DNA from: CAVSQX01 sp963730225
GTDB lineage: Bacteria; Planctomycetota; Phycisphaerae; Tepidisphaerales; Tepidisphaeraceae
Direction: 5' to 3'
DNA: 64,000 nucleotides
Assembly: GCA_963730225.1 (NCBI GenBank)
Contig: CAVSQX010000001.1
Span: 992,001 to 1,056,000 of the forward strand
Part shown: in pieces, positions 9,348 through 18,353 of the stretch
How positions within the stretch are numbered: position 1 is the stretch's first letter
Layout of the letters: every line of letters starts with the position of its first letter
The notes under the pieces: model-generated
What the model saw: only the letters and a program-made list of their open reading frames with translations
The model's database searches: none
Told to the model about the DNA's origin: nothing
Translations under genes and position numbers: made by a program

Positions 9348-10550
9348 TCACACCAGGGTTCTGGGCCGAATCCACTTGTCGATCGCCGGGGTCAGCAGGC
9401 TGGCGATCATCAGTGCCAGGTAGCAGCCGAAGGAAGGGGAAACGTAAAGTTGAAATAGGGCCGCCAAAACCCCGACGGCCAGGGAATACAAAGCCCGTCC
9501 GCGGCAGGTCAAAGGGCTCACGGCGGGGGCGGTGGCGAGAAAAAAGGCGACGAAAAGAAGCGGCGAGGCCAAAACCTGATAGTTGGCAAACGTGATGGCC
9601 ATGGGCCAACCAACCGTGGGATCGCGAGCGATCAACCATCGCCATTCGGGTTTATCGGTGATGATAACGGGAATCGGCAACACCAGCAGCGCAACAAAGG
9701 CCGAGAGAATAATGAGCAGGGGAATGCGGAAATCGATCAGGCGACGGTAAAGAAGAAACAATCCACCGACGATGACGGCGATGCCGCTGGAGGTGCCGAT
9801 GGGTCCGGGCACGGCGCCGAGAATAAGATCCTCCAGGGGAGGCATGCGATCACGGAGAAGGCCCTCCAGCGACAGCCAGGCGCGATCGGGAGAAACCTGG
9901 CTGGTGGTGTAGGCCTGAAGATTTTCCGAGGCGGCGGTTTGGGTGAGCGCGTCCTGGCCGGTCTGAATCTGCCGGCGATACCACGGCAACTGCGGCATGA
10001 CAGCCGGCGTCCAAAGCGGGGCGCTGAGAACATCGCCCAAAACCATTCGATTGCGCTGCAACATGTGCTGCGGCGTCAAGGACGGACCGTACCAGACGAT
10101 CAGAATCAGATACGTCACCACGACGGGATGAATGCGGCCCAACCCGAGACCACCAAGGATCCAACAGAAGATCACCAGAAGGGCGCCGGCCGCGGGAAGA
10201 ATCGGCCAGCGTTCGGCGAGATCGAGCTTGAGGTGCCCGGCCAGATGCGCGGGAAGGATCAGGCTCAGCAGCAGTGCGAGCCAGAGGATGTAAGCGTAAT
10301 CGAGCTGACCGCCGCGGATGCCGACACGACGCCAGAAGAACGCCATCCCCGCCGCCGAAAGCATGACGATGGCGACGGCCAATCCAGCGCGCCAGCCGTA
10401 AAAAATCAGGCCCGCGGTGAGTGGAAACATGGCGGCCGAAACGTGCATGAAAAAATAACGGCTCAGGGTAATGCGACAATGTCCGAGCGTGGGCGCCGCT
10501 CGAGAGTAGGCGTCGGAGATGGGCAGGTCGGCAGCGGTGGATAATGTCAT
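9348..10550 (-). CDS. RnfD/NqrB-family membrane subunit lacking the flavin motif
   Basis: A 400-residue protein with about ten membrane helices. The closing part is RnfD-like: LILGAVPGPIGTSSGIAVIVGGLFLLYRRLIDFRIP corresponds to the conserved G-x-x-GETS segment of RnfD. Classical RnfD/NqrB carry FMN on a threonine in an SGAT motif shortly before this region. I find no SGAT here, and the surrounding loop (AYTTSQVSPDRAW) differs. Electron transfer by the usual route is therefore doubtful. The ATG overlaps the RnfC-like stop codon (ATGA, 10547-10550). Confidence 0.8.
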   Translation of the reverse strand: MTLSTAADLPISDAYSRAAPTLGHCRITLSRYFFMHVSAAMFPLTAGLIFYGWRAGLAVAIVMLSAAGMAFFWRRVGIRGGQLDYAYILWLALLLSLILPAHLAGHLKLDLAERWPILPAAGALLVIFCWILGGLGLGRIHPVVVTYLILIVWYGPSLTPQHMLQRNRMVLGDVLSAPLWTPAVMPQLPWYRRQIQTGQDALTQTAASENLQAYTTSQVSPDRAWLSLEGLLRDRMPPLEDLILGAVPGPIGTSSGIAVIVGGLFLLYRRLIDFRIPLLIILSAFVALLVLPIPVIITDKPEWRWLIARDPTVGWPMAITFANYQVLASPLLFVAFFLATAPAVSPLTCRGRALYSLAVGVLAALFQLYVSPSFGCYLALMIASLLTPAIDKWIRPRTLV

Positions 10551-11824
10551 GCCAACACGCTGAACGGGTTGGAGCCGCCTCGCTTCAATTTACGGATCGC
10601 CTTGAGCAGCGGCAATCGGGATGGACAGACATAGGAGCAGATTCCGCATTCGATGCAGGCGTGCAGGCCGAATCGTTTGGCCAGAGAAAGATCGTTCTGC
10701 TGGGCCGCTTCCAGCAGTCGAGCCGGCTGCACGCGCGTCGGACAGGCGTCCATGCACCAACCGCAGCGGACGCAGGGATCGGGGTTGATTGATGCGTCGG
10801 TAGCGCTGAGGTGCACCGTGAGTTCGCCGGGCCCGACGACGGCCGTCGATGGAAGCACGACATCGCGCAGAAAATCCCCGACCCGAAAGACGGGCGTTTG
10901 CCAGGGAAGGCCCAGAAACGTGCAGATGTGGGCCAAATGCGTGCCCGGCACGACAGCCAGGAAATAAGACCGCCCCGTGAGATGATCGCGCACCGCCAGC
11001 GGAATTGCGGGCAACGGGCGTCCATGTAGAGCCAAATACCCAACCGCAATGGCGGCGACGGCGTCAAGCAACAAAACCCCGTGCTGGGCGGGCGATTCAT
11101 CGGGCTGGCGTCGGCGCTTGGTCAACGTGTACAGCAAAACGGTGGGATCGGCTTGCGGATAGTCGGCGGGCAATTGCGCGACGCGCAGGCCGTCGGCGCG
11201 AATCAGCGGATCCAACGTGGTCAGCGAGCGCGGCGAAGTGGCTGGATCGACCGCCAACCGTGTTCGCTTCACACCGCTGAGTTGCGAAAGCAAGTTGATT
11301 CCCGCCGCTAACTCGTGCGGGAAGCAGTAGGCCGCGAGGGAATTAATCGGCAGATTCGGATCGCAATCCAGCAGGCAGCAGATCAGCGAATCGAGCGGTT
11401 GCTGTTGGCCGATCCGCAGTTGCTCCAGCAGATCAGGACTGCCCCATCGCAGCGCGTTGACACCGACGCGCTGGAGGTAGTCGATCCATGGGCCCAGCTC
11501 GGTACTTCGGAACGGCGGATGCACTGTGGAATCGGGGGCGAGGGATTCCGATTTTTCGGCGACGGTTTCCATCTCCACCGCATCGATGATCTGGCCGTTC
11601 AGAAGATATGCCCGGGCGGGTCCGATGATTTTCCCGGCGGCTGGCGAGAAGCCGTGTCCGTCCAGAGTCAGTGCGTCGCCGATGGCCAGAATCGAACCGG
11701 CCGGCCGCGGTTGGAATCCCCGGGAAAGAACCGGAACCGTCAGACGGGCAGGAAGTGAGATCGGATGGAATGCGGCAGCGCTGGTCTTTCGTTGGGAGTT
11801 GGAGGGCGCGGCCATGGCATTCAC
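10547..11824 (-). CDS. RnfC-like subunit with two [4Fe-4S] motifs and a degenerate NADH/FMN region
   Basis: A protein of about 425 residues. The C-terminal third holds two ferredoxin-type motifs, CVRCGWCMDACPTRVQP and CIECGICSYVCPSRLP, as in RnfC. An N-terminal barrel-sandwich segment (PAAGKIIGPARAYLLNGQIID) is also RnfC-like. Where RnfC has the glycine-rich GGAGFPT loop and an N-x-x-ECEP motif, this protein has RWGSPDLLE and LLDCDPNLP, so NADH and FMN binding look lost. The likely GTG start at 11824 overlaps the isomerase stop (GTGA); an in-frame ATG lies at 11815. No RnfA, B, E or G gene is nearby. Confidence 0.82.
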   Translation of the reverse strand: MNAMAAPSNSQRKTSAAAFHPISLPARLTVPVLSRGFQPRPAGSILAIGDALTLDGHGFSPAAGKIIGPARAYLLNGQIIDAVEMETVAEKSESLAPDSTVHPPFRSTELGPWIDYLQRVGVNALRWGSPDLLEQLRIGQQQPLDSLICCLLDCDPNLPINSLAAYCFPHELAAGINLLSQLSGVKRTRLAVDPATSPRSLTTLDPLIRADGLRVAQLPADYPQADPTVLLYTLTKRRRQPDESPAQHGVLLLDAVAAIAVGYLALHGRPLPAIPLAVRDHLTGRSYFLAVVPGTHLAHICTFLGLPWQTPVFRVGDFLRDVVLPSTAVVGPGELTVHLSATDASINPDPCVRCGWCMDACPTRVQPARLLEAAQQNDLSLAKRFGLHACIECGICSYVCPSRLPLLKAIRKLKRGGSNPFSVLA

Positions 11825-12651
11825 CCGCCCACCAGCGGAATTCGCTGGGCCTTGCACAGGGATTTCAGGGCGTCGACGGCGACGGTGAAAAGCTCGGGCC
11901 CGGTGAAACCGTTGAACTGCGCGGAACTGGCCAGATGGGGTTCGAGGCTGAGGAATCCGCGATAACCGCTGGAGTAGGCATCGGAGAGAATCTCGGCCAG
12001 ATGACCGTCTCCCTTGCCGGCGGCCACGACGCGGCCGTCGGCGGCCAGGGCATCCTTGATGTGAATGTGCGTCGTGTACGGCTTGAGCGCGGGCCAACAA
12101 TCCAGCGGATTCTCTTTGGCCTGCACGAAGTTGGCGAAATCGAAGGCGGTGCGAAGCTGCGGAGATTCAAACGTCTTCATCAGATCGACGCAGGCGGCGC
12201 CTTTTTCGCCGAAAATGTGCTTCTCGTTTTCATGGACCAGCGTGAGGTTGCGATGACGAATGAAATCGAGCTTGGCCTGGAATCGGCGCATGACTTCGTC
12301 GCGGTGAAGGCGAAAATCGCCCTGCTCCGGGGGGTAGTAACTGAAGACGCGGATCATCGGAGCGTCGAAGAACTCGGCGGCGTCGACGGCAATCTTGAAT
12401 CGTTCGAAATGCGGCTCCCACGGATCGGTGATCTTCACTTTTCCGATCGGCGAGCCGATGCCGATGACGGCCAGGCCGGCGGACTCCAGGGCTGATTTGA
12501 TTTGGCGGCGTTGCGATGGATCCAAATCCAGCACATTTTTGTCCCAGACGCCGCGCAGCTCGAAATGCGTCACACCATTTTTTTTGCAGACCTGAATCTG
12601 CACGTTCAGGTCGGGCGAAATCTCGTCGGCGAAACCGGCCAGTTTCAGCAT
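11821..12651 (-). CDS. Sugar phosphate isomerase/epimerase-like TIM-barrel protein
   Basis: A 276-residue protein of the xylose-isomerase-like (AP endonuclease 2) superfamily. Recognisable strands are KLAGFADEISPDLNVQI, GVTHFELRGVWDKNV, APMIRVFSYYPPE, LTLVHENEKH, RTAFDFANFVQA, YTTHIHIKDA and GFLSLEPHL. The Glu, Asp, His and Glu at strand ends match the metal site of the fold. The substrate cannot be read from sequence. The ATG at 12651 has AGGAG five bases upstream. It heads the operon containing the RnfC/RnfD-like genes, to which it is translationally coupled; a functional tie is not obvious. Confidence 0.8.
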   Translation of the reverse strand: MLKLAGFADEISPDLNVQIQVCKKNGVTHFELRGVWDKNVLDLDPSQRRQIKSALESAGLAVIGIGSPIGKVKITDPWEPHFERFKIAVDAAEFFDAPMIRVFSYYPPEQGDFRLHRDEVMRRFQAKLDFIRHRNLTLVHENEKHIFGEKGAACVDLMKTFESPQLRTAFDFANFVQAKENPLDCWPALKPYTTHIHIKDALAADGRVVAAGKGDGHLAEILSDAYSSGYRGFLSLEPHLASSAQFNGFTGPELFTVAVDALKSLCKAQRIPLVGG

Positions 12652-12746
12652 GAAAACTCCTGCGATGACGTTCCGAGCCAATCGTCGGTGGAACGAGCGG
12701 TGCCGTCAAGCGATTGGCCGTCGAGGCCGGGCGTGTTAGATTTGGC

Positions 12747-13094
12747 GTGGCTGTGACGGAATCGACGAAACATCCCGTGCTTGTTTTGGTGAAGGATTTG
12801 CTCTTCTCCAGCCGAATCAGCGCGACGGCTTCGGCCCGGGGCGTGGCGTGCAAAATCATCCGCGATCCGGCGAAGCTGTCGGACGAAGCGGGCCAGCGGC
12901 TGATCGTGGATTTGAATCAGCCCGAGGCGATTCCGGCGGCGGCGACATGGCGGGAAAAAACCGGCGGAACGGTGATTGGATTCGTCGCCCACACCGACGC
13001 GGCGGCGATTCAGCAGGCCAAGGCCGCGGGCATCGACCGAATCATGGTGCGGAGTCAGTTTGTGGAATCGCTGGAAGCGTTGCTGGCGGATTAG
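12747..13094 (+). CDS. Small receiver-like conserved protein
   Basis: A protein of about 115 residues with a Rossmann-like, response-regulator-like pattern: HPVLVLVKDLLFSSRI, a variable middle, GTVIGFVAHTDAAAIQQAKAAGIDRIMVRSQF and SLEALLAD. The first strand ends in Lys-Asp, and there is no obvious phospho-acceptor after the third strand, so it may be a receiver-like domain without phosphorylation. The start is uncertain: GTG codons at 12747 and 12753 or TTG at 12714. It overlaps the convergent lipoprotein gene by 53 bases. Confidence 0.6.
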   Translation: MAVTESTKHPVLVLVKDLLFSSRISATASARGVACKIIRDPAKLSDEAGQRLIVDLNQPEAIPAAATWREKTGGTVIGFVAHTDAAAIQQAKAAGIDRIMVRSQFVESLEALLAD

Positions 13095-13692
13095 AACTGG
13101 CGCGGGCGTCGGCGACGGCGGCCTTAACATCGTCGAGAATCTGCCGCACCTGGGCGGCGCTTTCGACGGCGTCAAATCTCCCCTTGATTTTGAACATGCC
13201 GAGCCGATCAACCAGTTCGCCGCGCGATTCGGCCAGCTTTAACAGGCCGTTGTCGAGAATGACCGATGCGCCCGCACCACCGGGGGTGATCGAGACGAAA
13301 GCGGTGCCGGAATAATGGATCATGCTGGTTCCCTCGACGGTGGGCCGGCCCAGCACGTACCAGTGCAGAGCGGCATTGGTGGCGGCGGGCGAATTGGCGG
13401 TGGCGCCGGCCATCGGACGCCAGAGTAGTCGAATTTCCAGGACCTGCCTTATCGGCGGCACGGCGGTGGAAACCAACGGCTTGTTGGCGTCGGCCGGGGG
13501 CACGTCGTCAAGGGGATCGTGGGTGAGAACAACCTGATAATCTCCGTCGGAATCGCGCATGGTGAACGCCTGCGTGAAATGCTGGAGATATCGCTGGTGG
13601 GAATCGACGGGCGTGACGGAAATCACCGGGGTGGCGACCCCGCAACCGGTAAGGATCGTCAGGGCAATCGCCATTCCGCAGATGCGACGCAA
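13042..13692 (-). CDS. Putative lipoprotein
   Basis: A protein of about 216 residues with a lipoprotein signal, RRICGMAIALTILTGC (lipobox LTGC). A beta-rich mature domain follows: QRYLQHFTQAFTMRDSDGDYQVVLTHD, VLEIRLLWRPM, LHWYVLGRPTVEGTSMIHYSGTAFVSI. The TTG at 13692 gives the best signal peptide (two Arg before the hydrophobic stretch); the ATG at 13674 would remove them. It begins 8 bp after the amidohydrolase stop, so the two are probably one operon. No recognised family. Confidence 0.6.
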   Translation of the reverse strand: MRRICGMAIALTILTGCGVATPVISVTPVDSHQRYLQHFTQAFTMRDSDGDYQVVLTHDPLDDVPPADANKPLVSTAVPPIRQVLEIRLLWRPMAGATANSPAATNAALHWYVLGRPTVEGTSMIHYSGTAFVSITPGGAGASVILDNGLLKLAESRGELVDRLGMFKIKGRFDAVESAAQVRQILDDVKAAVADARASSNPPATLPAIPQTDSAP

Positions 13693-13700
13693 AGCGAAAC

Positions 13701-14578
13701 TTACGACAGGCCAAGCAGAGCCAATGCATCTCGCTCGACGATGCCACGCAGAGCTTCCCGTGGAACCACCGGCAGGTTGGTGCCTTGGGCAATCTGATTG
13801 ATGCTGTAGAGGGCTTCGATGCATTCGCTGGCCACGGTGTACGGGAAATCGCTGCCGAACAAAAGCTTGTCGATCACCTGATTTTGGTGGCGCAGACCAG
13901 CGCGGTGTAAGCGAGCCAATTGCGGGAGAGAAGTCCGCTGACTTCGGCAAAGACATTTTCGTGCTTTCCCAGAAGGCAGATGGTTTCGTCGATCCAGGGC
14001 TGGCCGAGTTGGGCGATGATGATCGGCAGCTTGGGAAAAGTGCGGGCCACTTCGTCGAGCAGGAAGGGCCGGGCGAATTCGAGCCGGCTCTGCTGGGTGT
14101 ATTGGCCGACCGAATGGAAGAGAATCGGCATTCGCATCTGCTCGGCCTGGGCGTAGAGGCGCATGGCGCGGGTGTCGGCGGGATGAAAATCCTGGTTGGC
14201 GGGAGAAATGGTGATGCCGCGGAGCTGCAAGTCGTTTTTGGCGATTCGCAATTCGTCCAGGGCGGAGGATTCAGTCGGATCGATGCCGGCAAATCCGATC
14301 AGTTTCTGTGGGAATCGATTGACGTAATCGGCGACGAAACGATTGGGGATTTCAGCCTGGAGAAATCGGCTTTTAAATCCCAGGACAAAGGATTTATCCA
14401 CCGTGGAGCTTTCGGCCCAGTGATGATCGGGATCGGCGGCGAAGGTCGTCCGCCAGGGAGCGCGGGGCCCTGCCAATCGGGCGGATTGTGGCCGGGCCGC
14501 GCGCCATGGCTGGCCCCATTCGAGTTGGCCCAACTGCTCGGGCGATTGCCAGACATGCGTATGACAATCAACGATCAT
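13701..14578 (-). CDS. Amidohydrolase-2 family metal-dependent hydrolase, frame-disrupted
   Basis: A TIM-barrel hydrolase of the amidohydrolase-2 group, about 292 residues if one base is restored. It opens with MIVDCHTHVW (metal-binding His pair), continues with LIGFAGIDPTES, LRGITISPANQDFHP and PILFHSVGQYTQQ, and ends in another frame with DKLLFGSDFPYTVASECIEAL (metal-binding Asp). The frame changes at the T4 run 13882-13885 (plus strand); one more base joins LVCATK to NQVIDKLLFGSDFP. The substrate class is uncertain; relatives include decarboxylases and lactonases. The break is more likely a read error than decay. Confidence 0.78.
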
Positions 14579-14698
14579 AGATACGAAGCAAGTCTATGGT
14601 TTTTCGCTGACAGGTCAAAGGTGGGCCGGTTTTCGCCGATTTTGAGCGGCAAAGCGGCAAAAGAACGCCGCGGAAGCGACCGGGGACACGACGGCACA

Positions 14699-14774
14699 AG
14701 ACCGGGTCTGTTTAAGGCTGCTTCCTTTCGGACCTGACCTGGTTCACAGCCGACCCTTGCATCGGACCCGGCCG
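14699..14774 (-). ncRNA. ffs: Bacterial small signal recognition particle RNA (4.5S-like)
   Basis: Read on the minus strand, 14716-14743 contains CAGGTCAGGTCCGAAAGGAA followed by GCAGCC. This is the universally conserved apical domain of bacterial SRP RNA, with the GGAA tetraloop region and the asymmetric internal loop bound by Ffh. Flanking arms GGCCGGGTC (near 14766-14774) and GACCCGGTC (near 14698-14706) can pair to form the outer stem. The ends are estimated from this pairing. It lies in the 319-bp gap between the amidohydrolase and a lipoprotein gene; I see nothing else there. Confidence 0.9.
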
Positions 14775-14897
14775 CATTCCGCGGCGTCGAGCGGGATTAT
14801 ACGTGACGCCGCGGTTGCGTCCAAATTCGCGGAACATCGAGAATCGCTGAGGGATCGGCGGGTGGATACAATCCGATCGTCGGTGCTGTCGTGGATC

Positions 14898-15317
14898 ATG
14901 ATTATGCGAACCAATGCAGTGGCCATCATCGCGCTCGCGGCGACGTTCCTGATGGGATGCCAGACCGTGCAAACACCCCACAGCGATGGATTGCCGGTTG
15001 CCATGTGGATTCCGATGGAATTGGCCGATCAGCAAGGACATGTTTTTCAGGCTCAAGCGCGCGGTCTGGTCGCTGGAGTTCTGAGCGACTCGGGGCTTCA
15101 TCCGACCATGGTTAATGGCGGCGTCTTCATTCCCGACGACGAAGAAGCACAGGCACGGGAGATACTTTTGACCGATCCCCGTCTGGTGGGGACCGGAGTA
15201 GTGGTGCTATTGGCGATTCCTGCCGGCACCGGCCGCAAAACGTCGGATGGGTTCGATGTGCCCATCGTGGGTCCGCGGAGTGCGGTGCGCCCGCCGGCCA
15301 CAGCGCCGAGCAATTGA
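14898..15317 (+). CDS. Small lipoprotein
   Basis: A 139-residue protein with a clear lipoprotein signal, MRTNAVAIIALAATFLMGCQ (lipobox LMGC). The mature part includes LADQQGHVFQAQARGLVAGVLSDSGLHPTMVNGGVFIPDDEEAQAREILLTDPRL. The AREILLTDPRL segment resembles small domains that handle two-residue positional input, such as DUF2007-like proteins, but the match is weak. The upstream in-frame extension lacks a signal peptide, so the start is at MIM (14898) or the second Met (14904). Confidence 0.65.
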   Translation: MIMRTNAVAIIALAATFLMGCQTVQTPHSDGLPVAMWIPMELADQQGHVFQAQARGLVAGVLSDSGLHPTMVNGGVFIPDDEEAQAREILLTDPRLVGTGVVVLLAIPAGTGRKTSDGFDVPIVGPRSAVRPPATAPSN

Positions 15318-15483
15318 CTGATCAGCAACGGACTTTTGTGCATGGCCCGTGTGCGATCGCCTCCGGCTGGCGCCGCCGGGCCGTTTGCCGCTGTCGGCTG
15401 TGACCGATAACATGATGCCGCGTTTGCGGCCAGCGCCAAAAGCCGAAGAACCGTAATAACCCCGCGACCGCTGGCGGTCGACG

Positions 15484-17076
15484 ATGGCGGCTAGTGAAGC
15501 TCAAAACTCTGCGGGTCACCCAAAGCAAAATCGGAGCAATTCTGCCGTGACGCAAGCGAGCGCAACGATCGATCGACCGGCGGCGCAGCACCCGGCCCTG
15601 GGCAGGCACACCAGCCGCGGGTTCGTCTGGATGGTGGGGCAAACCCTCTTTACCAAGGTGTTGGCCCTAGCGGCACAGATCGTTCTGGCCTGGTATCTGG
15701 TGCGCGAAGATTTCGGATTGTTTGGGCTGGCGCTGGCGGTGGCATCTATTCCGTCCCTGCTGAGAGACGCGGGACTGCAAACGATCCTGGTGCAGCGGCA
15801 AAAGCGCTTTAACGTGTGGGCGGGTCCGGTTTTTTGGATGTCGCTAGTGCTGGGAATCGCCAGCGGAATTATCCTGGCGGCGACGGCGCCGATTGCGGCC
15901 TATTTCTATAAAGCACCGGCGCTGACCGGGCAGGTGCTTTTGCTCGCGGTGGGTTCACCACTGACGGCACTGGCAACGGTGCCGGCGGCCCGAGTGGCGG
16001 CGGATTTGCGATTTCGGTTTCAAGCCGGGCTGGCGCTGGTAGCCGCAGTTGCGACCACCGCGTTAAACATTCTGCTTGCGCGATGGCATTGGGGCGCCTA
16101 TGCGATGACCATTCCGTACGTTTTGGCCAATGTGCTTCGCACGGTCGTGTTGTGGCTGGCAGCGCCCGTTCACGTGCAAGGCAAGATGCAGGTGCGGAGA
16201 TGGAAATATTTGGTCGGCGACAGCGGCATTCTGCTCGTGACGGCGGCGTTTGCGATGCTGGTGGCCAACGGTGATTACGCCACGCTGGGATACTTCCGCG
16301 GCGCCGAAGTCGTCGGTATTTTTTACTTCGCGTTCAACCTCTCGCTGCAAACGCTGGCTCTGATGAGCGCCAATGTCGGAGCAATTCTTTTTCCCGCGCT
16401 CAGCAAATTACAGAGCGAACAGGGCAGACAGATCGGCGCCTATTTGCAGGCGGCGCGAACGTTTGCGGCGGTTGCGATACCGCTTTGTTTACTCCAGGCT
16501 ATTTGCGCCGGGCCGGGAATTCGTTTGCTCTTCAAACCCTTGTGGTATCCAGCGATTGCACCGTTGGCGATCTTGAGCGTGGCGATGGCAATTCGGGCCG
16601 CTTCGCTGCCAGCCGGCTCGCTGGCGGCGGCACAACGATGGTTTCGGCTAACGCTGGCGGTGATGGTTTTCGACGCCGTCCTGTTCCTGACGATGGTGGC
16701 GCTGGCGGCGCATTTTGGTGGTCAGCATGCAACCGTGGCGGTCGCGGTCGCGGAACTCATCTTTTTCGGCTTGACCGATCCGGGATTTGCGCTGTTGATG
16801 TTGCGACTGAACAAGCGATCCGTAAAGGATTGGCTGGGCGTCTACGCCGCCCCGCTGCTGGCCGGAGGCGTTTCGGCCATCGTTGCGGCGGCGGCGATTT
16901 GGCTGCCGATCGGTCAAAACCGAATCTCGCAGGCCGTTCGATTGGGCGTGATGACGCTGGTGATGGCCGGTTGCTACGTGCCGCTGCTTCGGTTGATAGC
17001 GCCGTCGACGTTCGCTGAATTGTCGAGTCGCATCCGCGGCATGCTCCACCGAGAACAGGCAACCGCGGTTCTATGA
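15484..17076 (+). CDS. MOP-superfamily polysaccharide flippase
   Basis: A 530-residue membrane protein with 12-14 hydrophobic helices. RGFVWMVGQTLFTKVLALAAQIVLAWYLVREDFGLFGLALAV at the N-terminus is characteristic of polysaccharide flippases (PST/Wzx branch), as is GYFRGAEVVGIFYFAFNLSLQTLALMSANVGAILFPALSKLQ. It probably flips lipid-linked repeat units for a surface glycan. Its stop overlaps the acyltransferase start (ATGA, 17073-17076), so both are co-translated. The first 35 residues are polar and low-complexity. Confidence 0.85.
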   Translation: MAASEAQNSAGHPKQNRSNSAVTQASATIDRPAAQHPALGRHTSRGFVWMVGQTLFTKVLALAAQIVLAWYLVREDFGLFGLALAVASIPSLLRDAGLQTILVQRQKRFNVWAGPVFWMSLVLGIASGIILAATAPIAAYFYKAPALTGQVLLLAVGSPLTALATVPAARVAADLRFRFQAGLALVAAVATTALNILLARWHWGAYAMTIPYVLANVLRTVVLWLAAPVHVQGKMQVRRWKYLVGDSGILLVTAAFAMLVANGDYATLGYFRGAEVVGIFYFAFNLSLQTLALMSANVGAILFPALSKLQSEQGRQIGAYLQAARTFAAVAIPLCLLQAICAGPGIRLLFKPLWYPAIAPLAILSVAMAIRAASLPAGSLAAAQRWFRLTLAVMVFDAVLFLTMVALAAHFGGQHATVAVAVAELIFFGLTDPGFALLMLRLNKRSVKDWLGVYAAPLLAGGVSAIVAAAAIWLPIGQNRISQAVRLGVMTLVMAGCYVPLLRLIAPSTFAELSSRIRGMLHREQATAVL

Positions 17077-18335
17077 GACCAATCGCCACGATATATTACG
17101 GATTGATCGAACGGCTGAGCCGGGTGACCACGTCGGGCCAGCGCATTCGTCAACTGGATGGATTGCGATTCATCGCCATCGCCACGGTTTTTTTGCAGCA
17201 TGTCTACGAAGTGGTGGTGGTGCACTACCCCGGAAACCGACTTCCCCAGGAGGACGCGTTTACGGTGTTGGTGCGCGACTGGCGGATCGGCGTGGAGCTG
17301 TTTTTCGTCATCAGCGGGTTCATTTTGGCAAGCCCGTTCGCGGCCCAGCACCTGCTCCACGCTAAGCCAGTGAAGCTCAAGCAATATTATCTGCGGCGGG
17401 TGACGCGCCTGGAGCCGCCGTACCTTTTGAATCTGGCCATTTGTTACGCCGCGCTGGTGCTCTATTGGCATGAGTCGGCCTGCGGTCTGCTTCCGCATCT
17501 GCTGGCGAGCGCGCTTTATCTTCACAATGTCGTGTACCGACAATTCAGCACGATTAACCCCGTGGCTTGGTCCCTGGAAATCGAGGTGCAATTCTATCTA
17601 CTGGCGCCGTTTCTGGCCGCGGTATTTCTTATCCGCAGCAGACGGCTACGCCGCGGCGTTCTGGTCGGAGTGATGATCGCAGCGGCGCAGGTTTTCAAAG
17701 TCGCGATGCGCGTTTTTCCCGGCCTTCCCATGACGCTGCTGGATTTTCTGCCGTTTTTTCTAGCGGGTTTTTTGCTCGCGGATATTTATCTGGTGGATTG
17801 GAAGCAAAACCCGCAGCCGCGCTGGTGGGCGGATGTGATCGGCATCGGCGGCTGGCTGCTGCTGCCGTTCTATTTTCGGCAAAGCGAAATCCTCGGCCAT
17901 GTGCTGATCCGACCGACTTTCTTCCCCTTTCTGTTGCTTCTGCTGTGCTGGGCGTCGTTTCGCAGCAACTATCTACGCCGATTCCTGGCCGCTTCCTTCA
18001 CGATGACCGTCGGTGGAATGTGTTACAGCATTTACCTGATTCATCTTCCGATGCTGCGCATCCTGGGAAATTACTTCCGCGTTCCACTGGTAACATACAA
18101 CCTGTCGGCGAACGTTTTGTTCTACTCGCTGATCTGGGGCAGCATCGTGCTGGCGGCGTCGATGGTTTACTTCATGCTGATCGAAAGGCCGTGCATGGTG
18201 AAAGATTGGCCGCAGCGGCTGTGGGCGCGATTGCGCGGCCAGGGCGGCCCGTCGCAGGTGCGCCAATCGCCTTCGATGATCGACGTGCCACGAGGGTCGA
18301 CGGCGCCGTTGCCGCCGAATCAGCCGGCGCCTTGA
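17073..18335 (+). CDS. Acyltransferase-3 family membrane protein (OafA/YrhL-like)
   Basis: A 420-residue protein with about ten membrane helices. Family marks are the opening RQLDGLRFIAIATVFLQHVYE with the conserved Asp-Gly-x-Arg and His, RIGVELFFVISGFILASPF, YYLRRVTRLEPPYLLN and NPVAWSLEIEVQFYLLAPFL. These enzymes transfer acyl groups, often acetyl, onto sugars of surface polysaccharides. It is coupled to the upstream flippase and precedes a DUF268 protein, so the three-gene cluster likely builds or decorates an exported glycan. Confidence 0.9.
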   Translation: MRPIATIYYGLIERLSRVTTSGQRIRQLDGLRFIAIATVFLQHVYEVVVVHYPGNRLPQEDAFTVLVRDWRIGVELFFVISGFILASPFAAQHLLHAKPVKLKQYYLRRVTRLEPPYLLNLAICYAALVLYWHESACGLLPHLLASALYLHNVVYRQFSTINPVAWSLEIEVQFYLLAPFLAAVFLIRSRRLRRGVLVGVMIAAAQVFKVAMRVFPGLPMTLLDFLPFFLAGFLLADIYLVDWKQNPQPRWWADVIGIGGWLLLPFYFRQSEILGHVLIRPTFFPFLLLLLCWASFRSNYLRRFLAASFTMTVGGMCYSIYLIHLPMLRILGNYFRVPLVTYNLSANVLFYSLIWGSIVLAASMVYFMLIERPCMVKDWPQRLWARLRGQGGPSQVRQSPSMIDVPRGSTAPLPPNQPAP

Positions 18336-18353
18336 CGTGTTTTGGGGAAACGT

